Origin: Myxococcales bacterium
GTDB taxonomy: Bacteria > Lernaellota > Lernaellaia > Lernaellales > Lernaellaceae
DNA length: 44,534 nucleotides
Direction of reading: 5' to 3'
Assembly: GCA_012517325.1 (NCBI GenBank)
Contig: JAAYVF010000044.1
Coordinates: 1 to 44,534 of the forward strand
Positions 1-6,737 of the stretch are shown in pieces. Position 1 is the first letter of the stretch, and each line of letters opens with the position of its first letter. Both the position numbers and the translations under genes were made by a program. The notes beneath the pieces were generated by a model that did no database searches, was not told the origin of the DNA, and worked only from the letters and a program-made list of their open reading frames with translations.

Positions 1-4
1 ACCG

Positions 5-94
5 CGGTTCAGCCCCCCGTGCGGGGGGAGCACGACGAAATGCGCGTCATTGGGCCGATAGAGAACGGTTCAGCCCCCCGTGCGGGGGGAGCAC
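5..94 (-). CRISPR. Type I-E CRISPR array, leader-proximal end (two repeats, one complete spacer visible)
   Basis: Two identical 29-nt repeats lie at 5-33 and 66-94 and flank a 32-nt spacer at 34-65, giving the 61-nt period typical of type I-E. Read on the minus strand, each repeat starts GTGCTCCCCCC, forms a C6/G6 hairpin around a GCAC loop, and ends CTGAACCG. That end would be the 8-nt 5' handle and shares AACCG with the E. coli handle. The array is therefore probably transcribed leftward, in the same direction as the cas genes, with its newest spacer next to cas2. The array continues beyond the window, so its length is unknown. Confidence 0.95.
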
Positions 95-103
95 TCTTCG
101 AAA
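95..103 (-). other. Nine-base gap between cas2 stop and first CRISPR repeat (no separate leader)
   Basis: Only TTTCGAAGA (minus strand) lies between the cas2 stop codon (104-106) and the first repeat. Type I-E arrays normally have an AT-rich leader of tens to hundreds of bases that holds the promoter and integration signals. If this is the leader end, the leader must overlap the 3' part of cas2. I see no good IHF-type site there. Another reading is that the array is transcribed from within the cas operon. Confidence 0.6.
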
Positions 104-385
104 CTAAAGAGTTTTTCGTCGCGCAACCAGTGTAAGTCCTTCGAAGTCGACCAGCGTTCGGCTGGTATCGCCTTCCGCGCGGATCGAGAATCCTTGTTCG
201 TTGGCGGCCGGATAAATCTGAATGCATCCGCCGGTGCGTTTGTGGCGGATCACTTTTTCCCAGAGCCGGTCACGAACCATCGCGCTCATCTTTCCGACGA
301 ACACTCCCGCCCGCGGTTCGATCATCCAGCGCGTCAGTTGGCCCCGCAGGTTCGGCGGGGTGTTCTCCAGAATCATCACCACCAT
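104..385 (-). CDS. cas2: Cas2, type I-E CRISPR adaptation protein
   Basis: This 93-residue protein matches type I-E Cas2 along its whole length: it opens with the ILENTPPNLRG segment and has RAGVFVGKMSAMVRDRLWE and a C-terminal VDFEGLTLV strand. Cas2 dimers join two Cas1 dimers to capture and integrate new spacers. An AAGGAGGT ribosome site at 393-400 lies upstream of the chosen ATG, inside the cas1 reading frame. The gene is the last of the cas operon and stops 9 nt before the first repeat. Length and both ends agree with E. coli Cas2, so the very short downstream gap is not caused by a C-terminal extension. Confidence 0.93.
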   Translation of the reverse strand: MVVMILENTPPNLRGQLTRWMIEPRAGVFVGKMSAMVRDRLWEKVIRHKRTGGCIQIYPAANEQGFSIRAEGDTSRTLVDFEGLTLVARRKTL

Positions 386-1313
386 AATTCATACCTCCTT
401 CCAGCGTGCCCGCCGACGGATCCCACAAACCGCCCGGTTCGGCGGCGTCGGCGTCAAAATTCTTTTCCGTCGTTTCGTCGAGCGATTCGTCGATGTCGAG
501 CGCGCGGGCGAGGTCGGGAACCACGCGGTCGAGCAGCCGCACTTCGCGAAAAGCGTCACGGCAGAGGCGGCGGACCTCGCGCTCCAATTCGGCGACCCCT
601 TCGCCGGCGACGCGAAAAGCGATCGGCACGCTGACGTCCATTTTGTAAAGGTCGGCGATGTCGTAAACGAACGAAAGTTGTTTGCCGGTGTGGATGAAGC
701 CGATCGCCGGGGAATAGCCGGCCGAGACAATCGCCGCGTGGCACAAACCGTACAGGCAGGAATTGGCCGCCGACAGGGCGCGGTTGACCGGGTCCGCGGC
801 CGTCCAGTCGCCGCGTTGGTAATTGCGGCCGCTCCAGATTACGCCGTAGCGTTGCGCCGCTTCCGCATAAGCCTGCCGGACGCGCACGCCTTCCATTCCC
901 CGCAATTGTTCGATGGTCAAATCCGCCGGCAACGGCTGCACGAAGCGCATCCGGTACATCCGCATCGCCACTTGCAACCGAAGCGTGGGATCGGCGTAAA
1001 GCTCGGCCTGTCGCAGCAACTTGTCGGCCTTGCGGGTTTCGCCCATTCCTTGCGCATAGCATCGCACCGCGCCCTCGCCGCACCAAAGAATCGTACAGCC
1101 GTTTTCGGCGAGGGTTTTCACGGCCTCGTGCGTGATGGCGGTGCCGGGTCCCAGCAGCAACAAAGCCAGGGCGGCGGCGGGCGCCGGCGTCACGCCGTTT
1201 TCGTCGTAAATCGCGACGGCGCCGCCCTCGCGGTCGAGGCGCGCGTGTTCCACGTAAAGAAAGCTCAAACCGTCGCGAACCTTGGGCAACTCATGCAGAT
1301 CCTTCACGATCAT
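270..1313 (-). CDS. cas1: Cas1, type I-E CRISPR integrase with C-terminal extension overlapping cas2
   Basis: Cas1 is the metal-dependent integrase of spacer acquisition. The start ATG at 1313 follows a GGGAGGG ribosome site and gives a 347-residue protein beginning MIVKDLHELPKVRDG. The catalytic residues fall at the same numbers as in E. coli Cas1: E141 (in GMEGVRV), H208 (in FIHTGK) and D221 (in YDIADLYKMD). The first 309 residues equal a normal type I-E Cas1 (about 305). The rest is an acidic, low-complexity tail coded in the 116 nt that overlap cas2. The tail may simply be read-through into the cas2 frame after loss of an earlier stop. It lies 66 nt downstream of cas6e. Confidence 0.95.
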   Translation of the reverse strand: MIVKDLHELPKVRDGLSFLYVEHARLDREGGAVAIYDENGVTPAPAAALALLLLGPGTAITHEAVKTLAENGCTILWCGEGAVRCYAQGMGETRKADKLLRQAELYADPTLRLQVAMRMYRMRFVQPLPADLTIEQLRGMEGVRVRQAYAEAAQRYGVIWSGRNYQRGDWTAADPVNRALSAANSCLYGLCHAAIVSAGYSPAIGFIHTGKQLSFVYDIADLYKMDVSVPIAFRVAGEGVAELEREVRRLCRDAFREVRLLDRVVPDLARALDIDESLDETTEKNFDADAAEPGGLWDPSAGTLEGGMNYGGDDSGEHPAEPAGPTDALDDRTAGGSVRRKDERDGS

Positions 1314-1379
1314 GTGACCCTCCCATTGTTGGAAAATTCGGTCTTCTTCGGTTTTCAAGGAACGTTTCGCCGTTAAAGT

Positions 1380-2156
1380 CTAACGACACGCCGCCACGCT
1401 GAGCAGGCCAAACCCGAATCCCTTGGCGCTGCCGATGCCGGCGACCAGCGCGGCCCGCAATTTTTCGGGGTCGGCAACCTCGATGATTCCCTCGTAAAGC
1501 ACGGCGCGGAGTTTTTGCCCGCCGGGGCGCTGCTCGTCAGCGGAATTTTCCGGCAGGTGCTTTTCGGTTTTTCTGAAATAGACGAAGCTCGGCTGAATGG
1601 CGAGGGCGTTCGAATCGACGTTGAAGCCGGCCGTGGCGGCTTTTCGTATCAGCCACGCCGCCAGTTCGCCCTTGGCCAGGGGAACGCGTCTGCCGCTACG
1701 CCGTTTCCCGCCCGGCCCGGTTTTCGTATCGATCTTGCGGGTTGGATTCGCCAACAAGCGAAAGCGCAAACGTTGTCGCGGCCGGAAATCGACGGCGAAC
1801 GATTTTATTTCCGGCGGCGCGGCCAAAAGAAATCCGGCATTGTGAAAAGCGTAGTCCCAATCCGGTTTCGTCGCCGACTGAACGAGAATCGCCACGCGGC
1901 CGCCGGGCAGGGGATCGATGCGAAAGAGGAACCCCTGGTCCGGTTGGCGAGGAACGTGCACCTGGTCGACACCGAAATCCGCCGGTTGAAAGGGTTGAAT
2001 GAAATCCGGGTCGTCGGCTTTTCGGTTCCGGTTCGGAAACGCCATACAGAGTCGCTGATGAACGTGGTAGCGGTTCCGTATCCACAAGCGCCCCGGGCGC
2101 GGCCGGTCGGGGTTATCGCCGGTATCGATCAAAAGGTATGACAAGTACATGTTCAT
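1380..2156 (-). CDS. cas6e: Cas6e (CasE), crRNA-processing endoribonuclease
   Basis: Cas6e cleaves the repeat hairpin of the CRISPR transcript and stays bound to the 3' end of the crRNA in Cascade. The 258-residue protein begins with the MYLSYLLID strand typical of the family, has His33 in YHVHQRLC at the position of the E. coli catalytic His20, and ends with the glycine-rich loop GIGSAKGFGFG. Its start codon overlaps the cas5 stop as ATGA (2153-2156), with AGGAGG just upstream. A second in-frame ATG at 2150 would match the E. coli start even better. Part of the cas8e-to-cas2 operon. Confidence 0.93.
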   Translation of the reverse strand: MNMYLSYLLIDTGDNPDRPRPGRLWIRNRYHVHQRLCMAFPNRNRKADDPDFIQPFQPADFGVDQVHVPRQPDQGFLFRIDPLPGGRVAILVQSATKPDWDYAFHNAGFLLAAPPEIKSFAVDFRPRQRLRFRLLANPTRKIDTKTGPGGKRRSGRRVPLAKGELAAWLIRKAATAGFNVDSNALAIQPSFVYFRKTEKHLPENSADEQRPGGQKLRAVLYEGIIEVADPEKLRAALVAGIGSAKGFGFGLLSVAACR

Positions 2157-3259
2157 TCCACCTCCTCGGCGGCCAGACGACGGCGGCGGGTTTCCAGCGA
2201 ACGGAAATTAATAATTTCTTTCCGCTTCCGGATGATTGGTTCGCGCCATTGCGGGTCCTCCGGATTGATGCGATCCAAGCCCATGCCCAATCCGTATTCG
2301 ATCATGGTCACCGCGTCATGGCAGAGGCGGCAAAGCGAACGCAATTCCTCGATGTTCTCATTGCCGCCGGCGTGGCGGTAGGTGATGTGTTGTACGGTCG
2401 TGGCGGGCGATTTGCAGAATACGCAAAGACCCTTGTCGGCATCGAGACGAGCCGCGCGAATGTGGCGATATTCGGAGTTCCGATAGTCCGCGCGCGGGCG
2501 CGGCGGAGGCGGAGTCGAAAGCTGCGCGGCTTTTTCCGCGAGGCGAAGGTCGCCGTTTTCGCCAAACCGAAAGTAACGGCGAATGACGAATCGCGGTTCA
2601 TGGGCCGGGGGGTCGAAGGTCAACGGAACATCATACCAGACCAGCGCGTCAGCGGGCGCGATCGGCTGATCCGGCGTCGGTTCCCAATCGAGCAGGCAAT
2701 CAATCCTTTCCGGCAGTTGGTCGTTGTTCAGTCTTTTTTGCCAGGGGACGGAACACAGAGCCGTCAGCAAATCGGGGAATGCGCCCGGGAGATCTTCGAT
2801 GATCGGACGCGACGGCGGGCAAGCTTTTCGGCCGAGGAATAGCGTCCATTTCGGATTCTTCACGGCCGCCGCCAGATCGGCGATGAGTTTCGGTTCACCT
2901 TGCAACGCCACGAGAAAGGAAGCATCACACAGATACTCACGTCGGGTGAGCAGAGCACCGGGCTTGGTTTTACCCTCGCTTTCGGCGATCCGCATGTTCA
3001 TTCCGGCGCCGACGGTGTGGTAATCCCACCAGCGCACGCCCGGAATATCGAGGCGCACGCCCATTCGCAGGGCGCGCAATTTTGGCAACCATTCGCTGGC
3101 GGTTTCCGACCGTGAAATGCCCAAGGCCGCACAAAGCAAGCCGATCACGCCGGATTTCGTCGGCGCTTCCGCCGTTCGGCGAACGACGAATTTTGACTCC
3201 TGATTTCCCCATGCCTGGAGGGGACCGGCAAGACGAAGCAACAAGGTGTTGGCGTCCAT
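2153..3259 (-). CDS. cas5: Cas5e fused to a C-terminal HNH nuclease domain (Cas5-HNH)
   Basis: Residues 1 to about 245 are a Cas5e backbone subunit: it has the N-terminal LLRLAGPLQAWG strand, the PTKSGVIGLLCAALG helix, and GRKACPPSRP. A Pro-rich linker (residues 250-257) leads to an HNH domain at about 262-350: C279/C282 and C310/C313 form two zinc knuckles, and H291, N302 and H314 fit the His-Asn-His core, ending with the classic LCRLCH. Ordinary type I-E Cas5 lacks this domain. Published surveys described a type I-E variant with Cas5-HNH and no Cas3, where HNH cuts the target. No cas3 is seen here, which agrees. The start is 2 nt after the cas7e stop; an upstream in-frame ATG at 3301 would overlap cas7e and is less likely. 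Confidence 0.93.
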   Translation of the reverse strand: MDANTLLLRLAGPLQAWGNQESKFVVRRTAEAPTKSGVIGLLCAALGISRSETASEWLPKLRALRMGVRLDIPGVRWWDYHTVGAGMNMRIAESEGKTKPGALLTRREYLCDASFLVALQGEPKLIADLAAAVKNPKWTLFLGRKACPPSRPIIEDLPGAFPDLLTALCSVPWQKRLNNDQLPERIDCLLDWEPTPDQPIAPADALVWYDVPLTFDPPAHEPRFVIRRYFRFGENGDLRLAEKAAQLSTPPPPRPRADYRNSEYRHIRAARLDADKGLCVFCKSPATTVQHITYRHAGGNENIEELRSLCRLCHDAVTMIEYGLGMGLDRINPEDPQWREPIIRKRKEIINFRSLETRRRRLAAEEVE

Positions 3260-3261
3260 GG

Positions 3262-4377
3262 TCACACCTGAATCGCGACGACGCTTTGCACCGCCTGCCA
3301 ATCAAAACCGACGGCTGCGAGCACGGCGGGGATCAGGGCGTCAAGCGATTTGAAGTTGTCGTCGGTGAGCGGATTTTCTTTCTTTTCATGAATGAAGCTC
3401 AAGGAATGGCGCAGGTTGGGGGAGAACCAGAAGCGCTGCTGTGGCTTGCCGAATCCTTCATCGAGATCATGCACATATTGACCGAGTTGGGCGATGCTTT
3501 GCGCAACAAGGTCACGTTCTCCCTGCATGGCCGGCTTGGCGAAGGCATTGGCGTAACTGATCGGGGAATTTTTAATCTCGACCAATATCCCGTCCGGCGG
3601 ATTGTGCGCGGCAAAGCTGTTTTGTTTCCCGGTGGGATTGACCATTGCCGCGCCGCGAATAAAGGCGCCGACGGTATGCGCGGCCAATTCCCGATTGCCG
3701 TGTAGGTTCCGAACCAACGTTTCCCAATTAATCGAGAAGTACTTATAGAAGCACGCCGAGGCGAACATGGCTTCATCCACGTATCCCGCACCCGTGTCGT
3801 CGCCGGGGATGTCGTCGGCGGCGACGTAATAATCGACCTCCGGACGAGCCTCGTGGGTGGAAATGGCATGCGCCACTTGCAGCGCCGCTTCCACCGTTGT
3901 GTCCTTGAGGACCCCGGTTTCCAACATGCGACCGCCTAGCGCCATATCCGGTACGGCGACGCATTGGGAAATCAGCATTCCGAATTCATTCGCCAGGGCT
4001 TCATCGGATTTTTCTTCTTCATTTTGCAGCAGGGCGGCCATTTCGCGGATGGCTTCGTGAGTCGTATAGACCAACATATCACTGCGGTCCTCGTCCTTTG
4101 GGTTGATACCGCATTCCTTGAGAATTTTGGTCGCGCGCTTTTTCACGTCAGCCTTGCCGGTGACCTGTTCGGCAATCAGTTTCGCCAATTGTCTGGTGCG
4201 TACTCCGCCGCAAAGAGATTTGAACTCGTCACTCATCCGAATGCTTCGCTTGATGCATTGGCTGGAAATGCGGGAGCGCAGAAAGCCGCCGAAGTAACAG
4301 GTTTTGGGCGCGCCTAGATCGTCGCGGTTCAAATTGGCCGGGCTGTGATTTTGAATAGCATGAATTTCGATCAACAT
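3262..4377 (-). CDS. cas7e: Cas7e (CasC), Cascade backbone subunit
   Basis: Cas7e forms the six-subunit filament that holds the crRNA spacer in Cascade. The 371-residue protein opens with MLIEIHAIQNHSPANLNRDD and the RSRISSQCIKRSIR segment, both hallmarks of type I-E Cas7, and later has GAFIRGAAMVNPTGKQNSFA, which matches the conserved family region. The ATG at 4377 is 2 nt from the cse2 stop. A longer open frame runs upstream to 4518, but it would overlap cse2 and lacks family similarity. Length agrees with the E. coli protein (363). Confidence 0.95.
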   Translation of the reverse strand: MLIEIHAIQNHSPANLNRDDLGAPKTCYFGGFLRSRISSQCIKRSIRMSDEFKSLCGGVRTRQLAKLIAEQVTGKADVKKRATKILKECGINPKDEDRSDMLVYTTHEAIREMAALLQNEEEKSDEALANEFGMLISQCVAVPDMALGGRMLETGVLKDTTVEAALQVAHAISTHEARPEVDYYVAADDIPGDDTGAGYVDEAMFASACFYKYFSINWETLVRNLHGNRELAAHTVGAFIRGAAMVNPTGKQNSFAAHNPPDGILVEIKNSPISYANAFAKPAMQGERDLVAQSIAQLGQYVHDLDEGFGKPQQRFWFSPNLRHSLSFIHEKKENPLTDDNFKSLDALIPAVLAAVGFDWQAVQSVVAIQV

Positions 4378-4379
4378 GA

Positions 4380-4871
4380 TTATTCCCTTTCCTCTGTTGC
4401 GAGAAATTGATTTGCCCACTGCAGTCGAGTGGACTCCTTTTGCCAGAATGAAAGATCGTCGGTCAGCTTGACCCAATCCAGCTTTCCGTCGTTGTCGGCG
4501 ATTAGATGCAAAGCCCATTGAAGCGCGGGCTCGATTTTTCCCAGCGGTAAAAGCAGCATTCGATCGAACCGCTGAGCGAAGCGAATTTTCCCCGGATCTT
4601 TATGTGGCTGGCAGAGGCGTAATTGGCCGGCCAGCGTTTTTCCGGGTGTATTTTCGAGTGGACAAAAGGCGTAGAGCTTGGCGATCAGCCAAGCCACCTC
4701 ACGTCGCGGTGCCTTTTGATTTTTTTGCCTCAACGGCCACCAGAGGCCCGCGAACAGGTCGAAGCCGTCGACCGTTTCATCGAGCCCTTTTCCCGCCTGA
4801 GTCCGCAGCAAACCAAGAGCGCCTGATTGAAGATTAGTGAGGCTTTCAATGTATTGTGCCGTGGCGCTCAT
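4380..4871 (-). CDS. cse2: Cse2 (CasB), Cascade small subunit
   Basis: Cse2 dimerises along the Cascade belly and steadies the displaced DNA strand. The protein is 163 residues and all-helical in appearance, with the family's WWPLR, lysine/arginine-rich segments and the RFDRMLLLP region near residue 105. It lies between cas8e and cas7e as in every type I-E operon. Its start overlaps the cas8e stop as ATGA. Sequence conservation in this family is weak, so the call rests partly on position. Confidence 0.9.
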   Translation of the reverse strand: MSATAQYIESLTNLQSGALGLLRTQAGKGLDETVDGFDLFAGLWWPLRQKNQKAPRREVAWLIAKLYAFCPLENTPGKTLAGQLRLCQPHKDPGKIRFAQRFDRMLLLPLGKIEPALQWALHLIADNDGKLDWVKLTDDLSFWQKESTRLQWANQFLATEERE

Positions 4872-6322
4872 TGCTCATCCCCTTTCTTTTTGGCTGGTTT
4901 ATTTTCGGCAACGGCTTTTTCCCGCATGTCCGGTTTGACGATAGCAATTTGTCGTTGCCTTTGGACGGCCCCGGACGTGAATCCCGGCGCAAGTGATTTG
5001 GCGACCGCCCCCATTAGGGGTGAATATTCCTTCGCGGCTTGCTCCCAGGCGTTTTCATCGCCGGTGAGCAATTCGTCGATCTTGGCGGAGACCTGGTTTT
5101 CAACGTGGGGCCGGATCGCGGCGATGGTGGCTGGGATTTCGCTATGTTTTCTTTTTTTTGCTGTGTCTTCTTTTTTAGGGTTGCTTTTGTTGATAACTTT
5201 TAAATATTCTTTTTGCCATTTTCCGATTTTTTCAAGAATGTCCGAAAAGAGATTCTCGGCGTTTGAAGTGGGGATGAAAAATTCTTTTGCCTCGAGGTAC
5301 TTATCGTTTTGTACTGTTGAAAAGCCAACAACCCAAACGTTTCTTGCTCGACCAAGAATTTCTCGTTTTTGAATTATTCCCGATAATATTTTTGTCCATT
5401 GTCCGGCAGCAGCATCATTAGCTCCAAGAGCATTACTGGCATGTAACGATTCCGAACCGTCACCTTTGTTTGTTTTGACATATAGAACATGCGGATCTGT
5501 CCATTTTTTCTCTTGGCTAGTCTCAACGGTTTTCGTACTTCCGATACCGGCAAAAATGCATTGTTTTATTAAATGCTCTTGTCTGCCGCATGAAATACAT
5601 TTGCTTTCGAAGCCTTCTGGTTGATCTAACCATATTTGGCGTGGTAACCAAGTTAGCCCGACTAGAAATGGCACTTCACCTAAAAATTTGGATACTCCAG
5701 TTGGATTTTCCCAAAAGGGAGTTCCCAATTTTGATGTTTCTTGCCAAGAAAAACGAAGGGTTGAGGCTAATGAAAAACCCATTGGGGCAACATATATTGG
5801 AGGTTTGGCATTTATCGCTGGTGGTTTGCCCCGACCACCAGATGTGGCGAATAAAGGCAAACGCAATAATCCCATTGCACAACAAGCTGGACATAAGCCA
5901 TCTATATGATCGGTGGAATGTCTAAAATGCCATTTATTAGATCCGGTTGGGATCTCATGAATGAGGTAGTTAATTGAGAGTTTTTCCAGCCCTTCTTTCC
6001 CTGGATTGAGAAATTGATAGAACCTTTTAGTCTCGCCAAAGAGATTGAAACATTCTTTTTCCGCATCCATTTTGGCAAACCAAGATGCAGGAAAAGAGGA
6101 GTCAGTAAGATCATGGAGAATTTCTTCTGAAGGATTCCCCTTGCACCAATACAGAGTGGCCAACAGAAAGCGGAAAATCGCGAACCGGTCCATTGGATTG
6201 CTTGCCGCGATCTGTCGAATGTTGCCGGCTTGGGTAAGCGCGTCCTTGATGCCGACGCGGCTTACTTTACCATTAGTCCATAGTACCGGGATCCACTTTT
6301 CTTCAATCAAGTTATAGTTCAT
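4868..6322 (-). CDS. cas8e: Cas8e (CasA/Cse1), Cascade large subunit
   Basis: Cas8e recognises the PAM and starts R-loop formation. The 484-residue protein begins MNYNLIEEKWIPV, the family signature, and has CPAC (144-147) and CISC (242-245), a likely structural zinc site. It also has the GGRGKPPAIN loop near residue 162 and a helical C-terminal bundle. The ATG at 6322 is preferred over one at 6328 because GGGAG sits 7 nt upstream of it. In canonical type I-E, Cas8e also recruits Cas3; here no cas3 is seen, so that role may have been lost. Its DNA, mainly 5150-6100, is far richer in A and T than the rest of the window, which suggests a recently exchanged module. Confidence 0.94.
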   Translation of the reverse strand: MNYNLIEEKWIPVLWTNGKVSRVGIKDALTQAGNIRQIAASNPMDRFAIFRFLLATLYWCKGNPSEEILHDLTDSSFPASWFAKMDAEKECFNLFGETKRFYQFLNPGKEGLEKLSINYLIHEIPTGSNKWHFRHSTDHIDGLCPACCAMGLLRLPLFATSGGRGKPPAINAKPPIYVAPMGFSLASTLRFSWQETSKLGTPFWENPTGVSKFLGEVPFLVGLTWLPRQIWLDQPEGFESKCISCGRQEHLIKQCIFAGIGSTKTVETSQEKKWTDPHVLYVKTNKGDGSESLHASNALGANDAAAGQWTKILSGIIQKREILGRARNVWVVGFSTVQNDKYLEAKEFFIPTSNAENLFSDILEKIGKWQKEYLKVINKSNPKKEDTAKKRKHSEIPATIAAIRPHVENQVSAKIDELLTGDENAWEQAAKEYSPLMGAVAKSLAPGFTSGAVQRQRQIAIVKPDMREKAVAENKPAKKKGDEQ

Positions 6323-6397
6323 GACCATACTCCCATCCTTGAACCGATAAGTGTTTTTGCTTGTTTTCCGTTGCGGCGCAGGCCACCGCCCGGATTT

Positions 6398-6422
6398 ATT
6401 CGACTACGCCAAGTAGTCGAAT
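6398..6422. promoter_or_regulatory. Ten-base inverted repeat upstream of cas operon
   Basis: Perfect 10-nt arms ATTCGACTAC (6398-6407) and GTAGTCGAAT (6413-6422) surround a 5-nt centre. The element lies 76 nt upstream of the cas8e start, inside the likely 5' untranslated region. It has no T tract, so it does not look like a terminator. It could be an operator for a dimeric regulator or an RNA hairpin. The function is not known. Confidence 0.5.
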
Positions 6423-6596
6423 CCATTTATGGCGGCGAGCCCTGATCGGCATTTTTTTATTGTGGCAATCGTGTGTGTTCATGATGCTTGTCGCGATCAT
6501 GGGCAGCGCGACTGTTCCATGATGGCATGCTTTCCAATACCCAATGTCGCGTAACCAAGTTGATAGGAAAGTTATGACACCCAATTAACCCCGGCA
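6423..6596. other. Intergenic stretch without a recognisable gene
   Basis: Between the inverted repeat and the proposed cas promoter no open frame shows coding character. A 62-codon frame (6396-6584, minus) has no ribosome site and no recognisable motif. A small CATGAT/ATCATG inverted repeat lies around 6480-6502. I see no remnant of a cas3 gene. Confidence 0.5.
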
Positions 6597-6626
6597 AAGA
6601 TAATCCGGGATGAAATGTGTCGTCAA
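6597..6626 (-). promoter_or_regulatory. Possible promoter of the cas operon
   Basis: On the minus strand TTGACG (6626-6621) is followed after 18 nt by TATCTT (6602-6597). The -35 matches five of six and the -10 four of six consensus bases. It would start a transcript about 265 nt upstream of cas8e, and the inverted repeat at 6398-6422 would lie in its leader. Confidence 0.35.
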
Positions 6627-6689
6627 CAGGGCTTAAGAGTGAAAAACTTGAAAAGTCGAATGCCGTTTGGCTGAAAAGGTTTTAAAAAA

Positions 6690-6716
6690 ACCGGGCGGCC
6701 GGAAGCGGCCGCCCGG
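6690..6716 (-). terminator. Rho-independent terminator of the 6738-8066 gene
   Basis: On the minus strand a GC-rich stem built of CCGGGCGGCC and GGCCGCCCGG arms is followed by a run of seven T. It lies 22 nt downstream of the stop codon of the lipoprotein gene. It also isolates the cas operon from transcription of that gene. Confidence 0.85.
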
Positions 6717-6737
6717 GGAGATTAAGGGGTGGCGAAT

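Noticed and set aside
2153-2450. HNH as a separate gene after cas5
   Set aside because: The frame is continuous from Cas5 through the linker into HNH, with no internal ribosome site or start at the boundary.
6396-6584. Small minus-strand frame upstream of cas8e
   Set aside because: No ribosome site, no recognisable motif, and it includes the inverted repeat; treated as intergenic.
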